The notes below the pieces were generated by a model. The model made no database searches, had not been told where the DNA came from, and saw only the letters and a list, made by a program, of their open reading frames with translations. Positions 63,040-64,000 of a stretch of DNA of 64,000 nt are shown one piece after another (the stretch's first letter is position 1; every line of letters begins with the position of its first letter). The translations under genes and the position numbers were made by a program. Source of the stretch: Pseudoalteromonas sp. GCY (lineage in GTDB: Bacteria; Pseudomonadota; Gammaproteobacteria; Enterobacterales; Alteromonadaceae); assembly GCF_016695175.1 (NCBI RefSeq), contig NZ_CP068022.1, positions 792,001-856,000 of the forward strand, given 5' to 3'.

Positions 63040-64000
63040 ATGAAAATAAACTTAGTAACATTAGCCGTAGTTCTTGCGCTATCATCAATAAACCCTGCGT
63101 TCGCCGATAACTCGACAGGTTCAATATCGGGCATTGCCAGCCAAGGCTCTGTTGTAACAATCAAAAATACAGATACAGGCCTATCAAGAACTTTTTCAGT
63201 ATCGACGAATGAGAAGTTTCACTTTAGACAATTACCTACAGGTAATTATACGGTCTCTAATGGTGAACAAAGCTTCGATATCGTTGTAACTGTCGGTGGC
63301 ACGCGATCTATCGATTTTACAGACAAAGTTGAAGTCCTCAGTGTAGTCGGTTCCCGAGTTTCTCCTCTGGATTTGACTTCAGTGGAGTCAGCAACTGTAT
63401 TTACAGCGGAAGATATAGATCGATTACCAATTACAAAAGACTTAACGAGTGTTGCATTACTTGCTCCAGGTACGACTAAAGGTGACTCAGGCTTTGGCAA
63501 CCTAGCATCATTTGGTGGTGCCTCAGTTGCTGAAAATGGCTATTATATTAATGGCTTCGATGTTACAAATATTCGAAAATTCACTTCTTTTGCCAACCTT
63601 CCCTACGATGGTGTATCACAACAACAAGTTAAAACTGGTGGTTATGGGGCTGAGTATGGCCGTTCACTCGGCGGCGTAGTTAATATAGTAACAAAACGAG
63701 GGTCCAACGATTGGGAATTTGGAGGTTCAGCATATTGGACACCAAAAGGCCTACGTGAAGAACGTACCGATAACTTGAGCAAGCAAACCGACCCATCTCC
63801 AAGCGAAAAGTACCATGTCTACAATTCTGACAATACTTACGATTACTTGAAATATAACGTTTACGGTTCTGGCCCTATCATTGAAGACAAACTATTTTTC
63901 TTCGCAATGTACCAATGGCACGACGATGAATGGAATGATTTTAATGTCGACAGAAGTACACGTAATACCGATGAGTCGCCTCTAGGTTTGTTTAAGTTAG
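63040..64000 (+). CDS. TonB-dependent receptor, 3' end outside window
   Basis: Starts at the ATG at 63040 (AAGGAATAATA site) and stays open to the window end (320 codons). Signal peptide ends NPAFA-DN. A short carboxypeptidase-regulatory-like region (TGSISGIASQG ... FRQLPTGNYTV) precedes the plug (VEVLSVVGSRVSP, YYINGFDVTN, VKTGGYGAEYGRSLGGVVNI). The Oar-like layout suggests peptide or other large ligands. Preceded by 283 AT-rich bases with no gene. Confidence 0.88.
   Translation, partial: MKINLVTLAVVLALSSINPAFADNSTGSISGIASQGSVVTIKNTDTGLSRTFSVSTNEKFHFRQLPTGNYTVSNGEQSFDIVVTVGGTRSIDFTDKVEVLSVVGSRVSPLDLTSVESATVFTAEDIDRLPITKDLTSVALLAPGTTKGDSGFGNLASFGGASVAENGYYINGFDVTNIRKFTSFANLPYDGVSQQQVKTGGYGAEYGRSLGGVVNIVTKRGSNDWEFGGSAYWTPKGLREERTDNLSKQTDPSPSEKYHVYNSDNTYDYLKYNVYGSGPIIEDKLFFFAMYQWHDDEWNDFNVDRSTRNTDESPLGLFKL

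Overview
The window looks like a chromosomal segment of a marine gammaproteobacterium, most likely Pseudoalteromonas or a close relative. This rests on the low-40s G+C impression, three TonB-dependent receptors, a secreted subtilisin-type protease with paired pre-peptidase C-terminal domains, a PepSY/siderophore-receptor/AraC iron module, and many small mobile sequences. Identification is by recognition only; no database was searched.

Layout. 0-2.3 kb: two tandem paralogous membrane proteins of unknown function (the first cut by the window edge) and a third membrane protein. 2.3-8.1 kb (minus strand): TonB-dependent receptor, purple-acid-phosphatase-like enzyme and a haem-motif protein. 8.4-10.4 kb: degenerate GGDEF membrane protein coupled to an AraC-type regulator. 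10.4-12.8 kb: a bufferin-type RiPP metallophore operon (precursor, MNIO/DUF692 enzyme, DUF2063 partner) whose precursor carries two near-identical cysteine-rich cores. 13.2-15.0 kb: secreted S8 protease. 15.1-20.2 kb: iron acquisition (AraC regulator, siderophore receptor, PepSY protein) and an Asp/Glu racemase. 20.3-21.9 kb: DUF4177, YidD, TM2 and M48 genes. 22.1-24.4 kb: an IS407-like element nested in a decayed IS1111-group element that itself split a sensor kinase. 24.7-29.1 kb: spermidine-synthase-like membrane protein, frameshifted HlyD adaptor and a thioesterase fragment, possibly the remains of a natural-product locus. 29.2-34.7 kb: RsgA paralogue, YqhD-like dehydrogenase, DJ-1/PfpI protein, LysR regulator and small proteins. 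34.9-35.7 kb: Fic toxin-antitoxin pair.

35.7-40.2 kb is the most unusual part: a same-strand array of paralogous genes joining an XRE-type helix-turn-helix to a multi-pass membrane domain. In one array member the two halves are separate genes, and between them lie two tiny ORFs that both carry an LCK-x-VYGG-x-G motif resembling a double-glycine peptide leader. Three copies of a conserved 39-bp promoter/operator-like element precede the HTH genes. 40.3-42.5 kb is a tandem array of about 80-bp units, each with a REP-like hairpin, arranged as a 239-bp higher-order repeat and invaded by an intact IS1111-group element.

42.5-49.3 kb: hydrolase/TetR/GNAT operon, CorA transporter, a His-rich lipoprotein behind two Zur-like boxes, YqaE/Pmp3, and three broken genes. 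Two of these (GNAT and MgtC) are interrupted by copies of a roughly 195-bp MITE, and removing the element plus one 6-bp target duplication restores each frame exactly. 49.5-64 kb: PhoD-type phosphatase with fibronectin type II-like modules, LysR regulator, a third MITE, M1 aminopeptidase, hydrolase, DoxX-like protein, methyl-accepting chemotaxis protein, a two-component system followed by a histone-deacetylase-family gene, and the start of a third TonB-dependent receptor. No rRNA, tRNA or CRISPR array was recognised.
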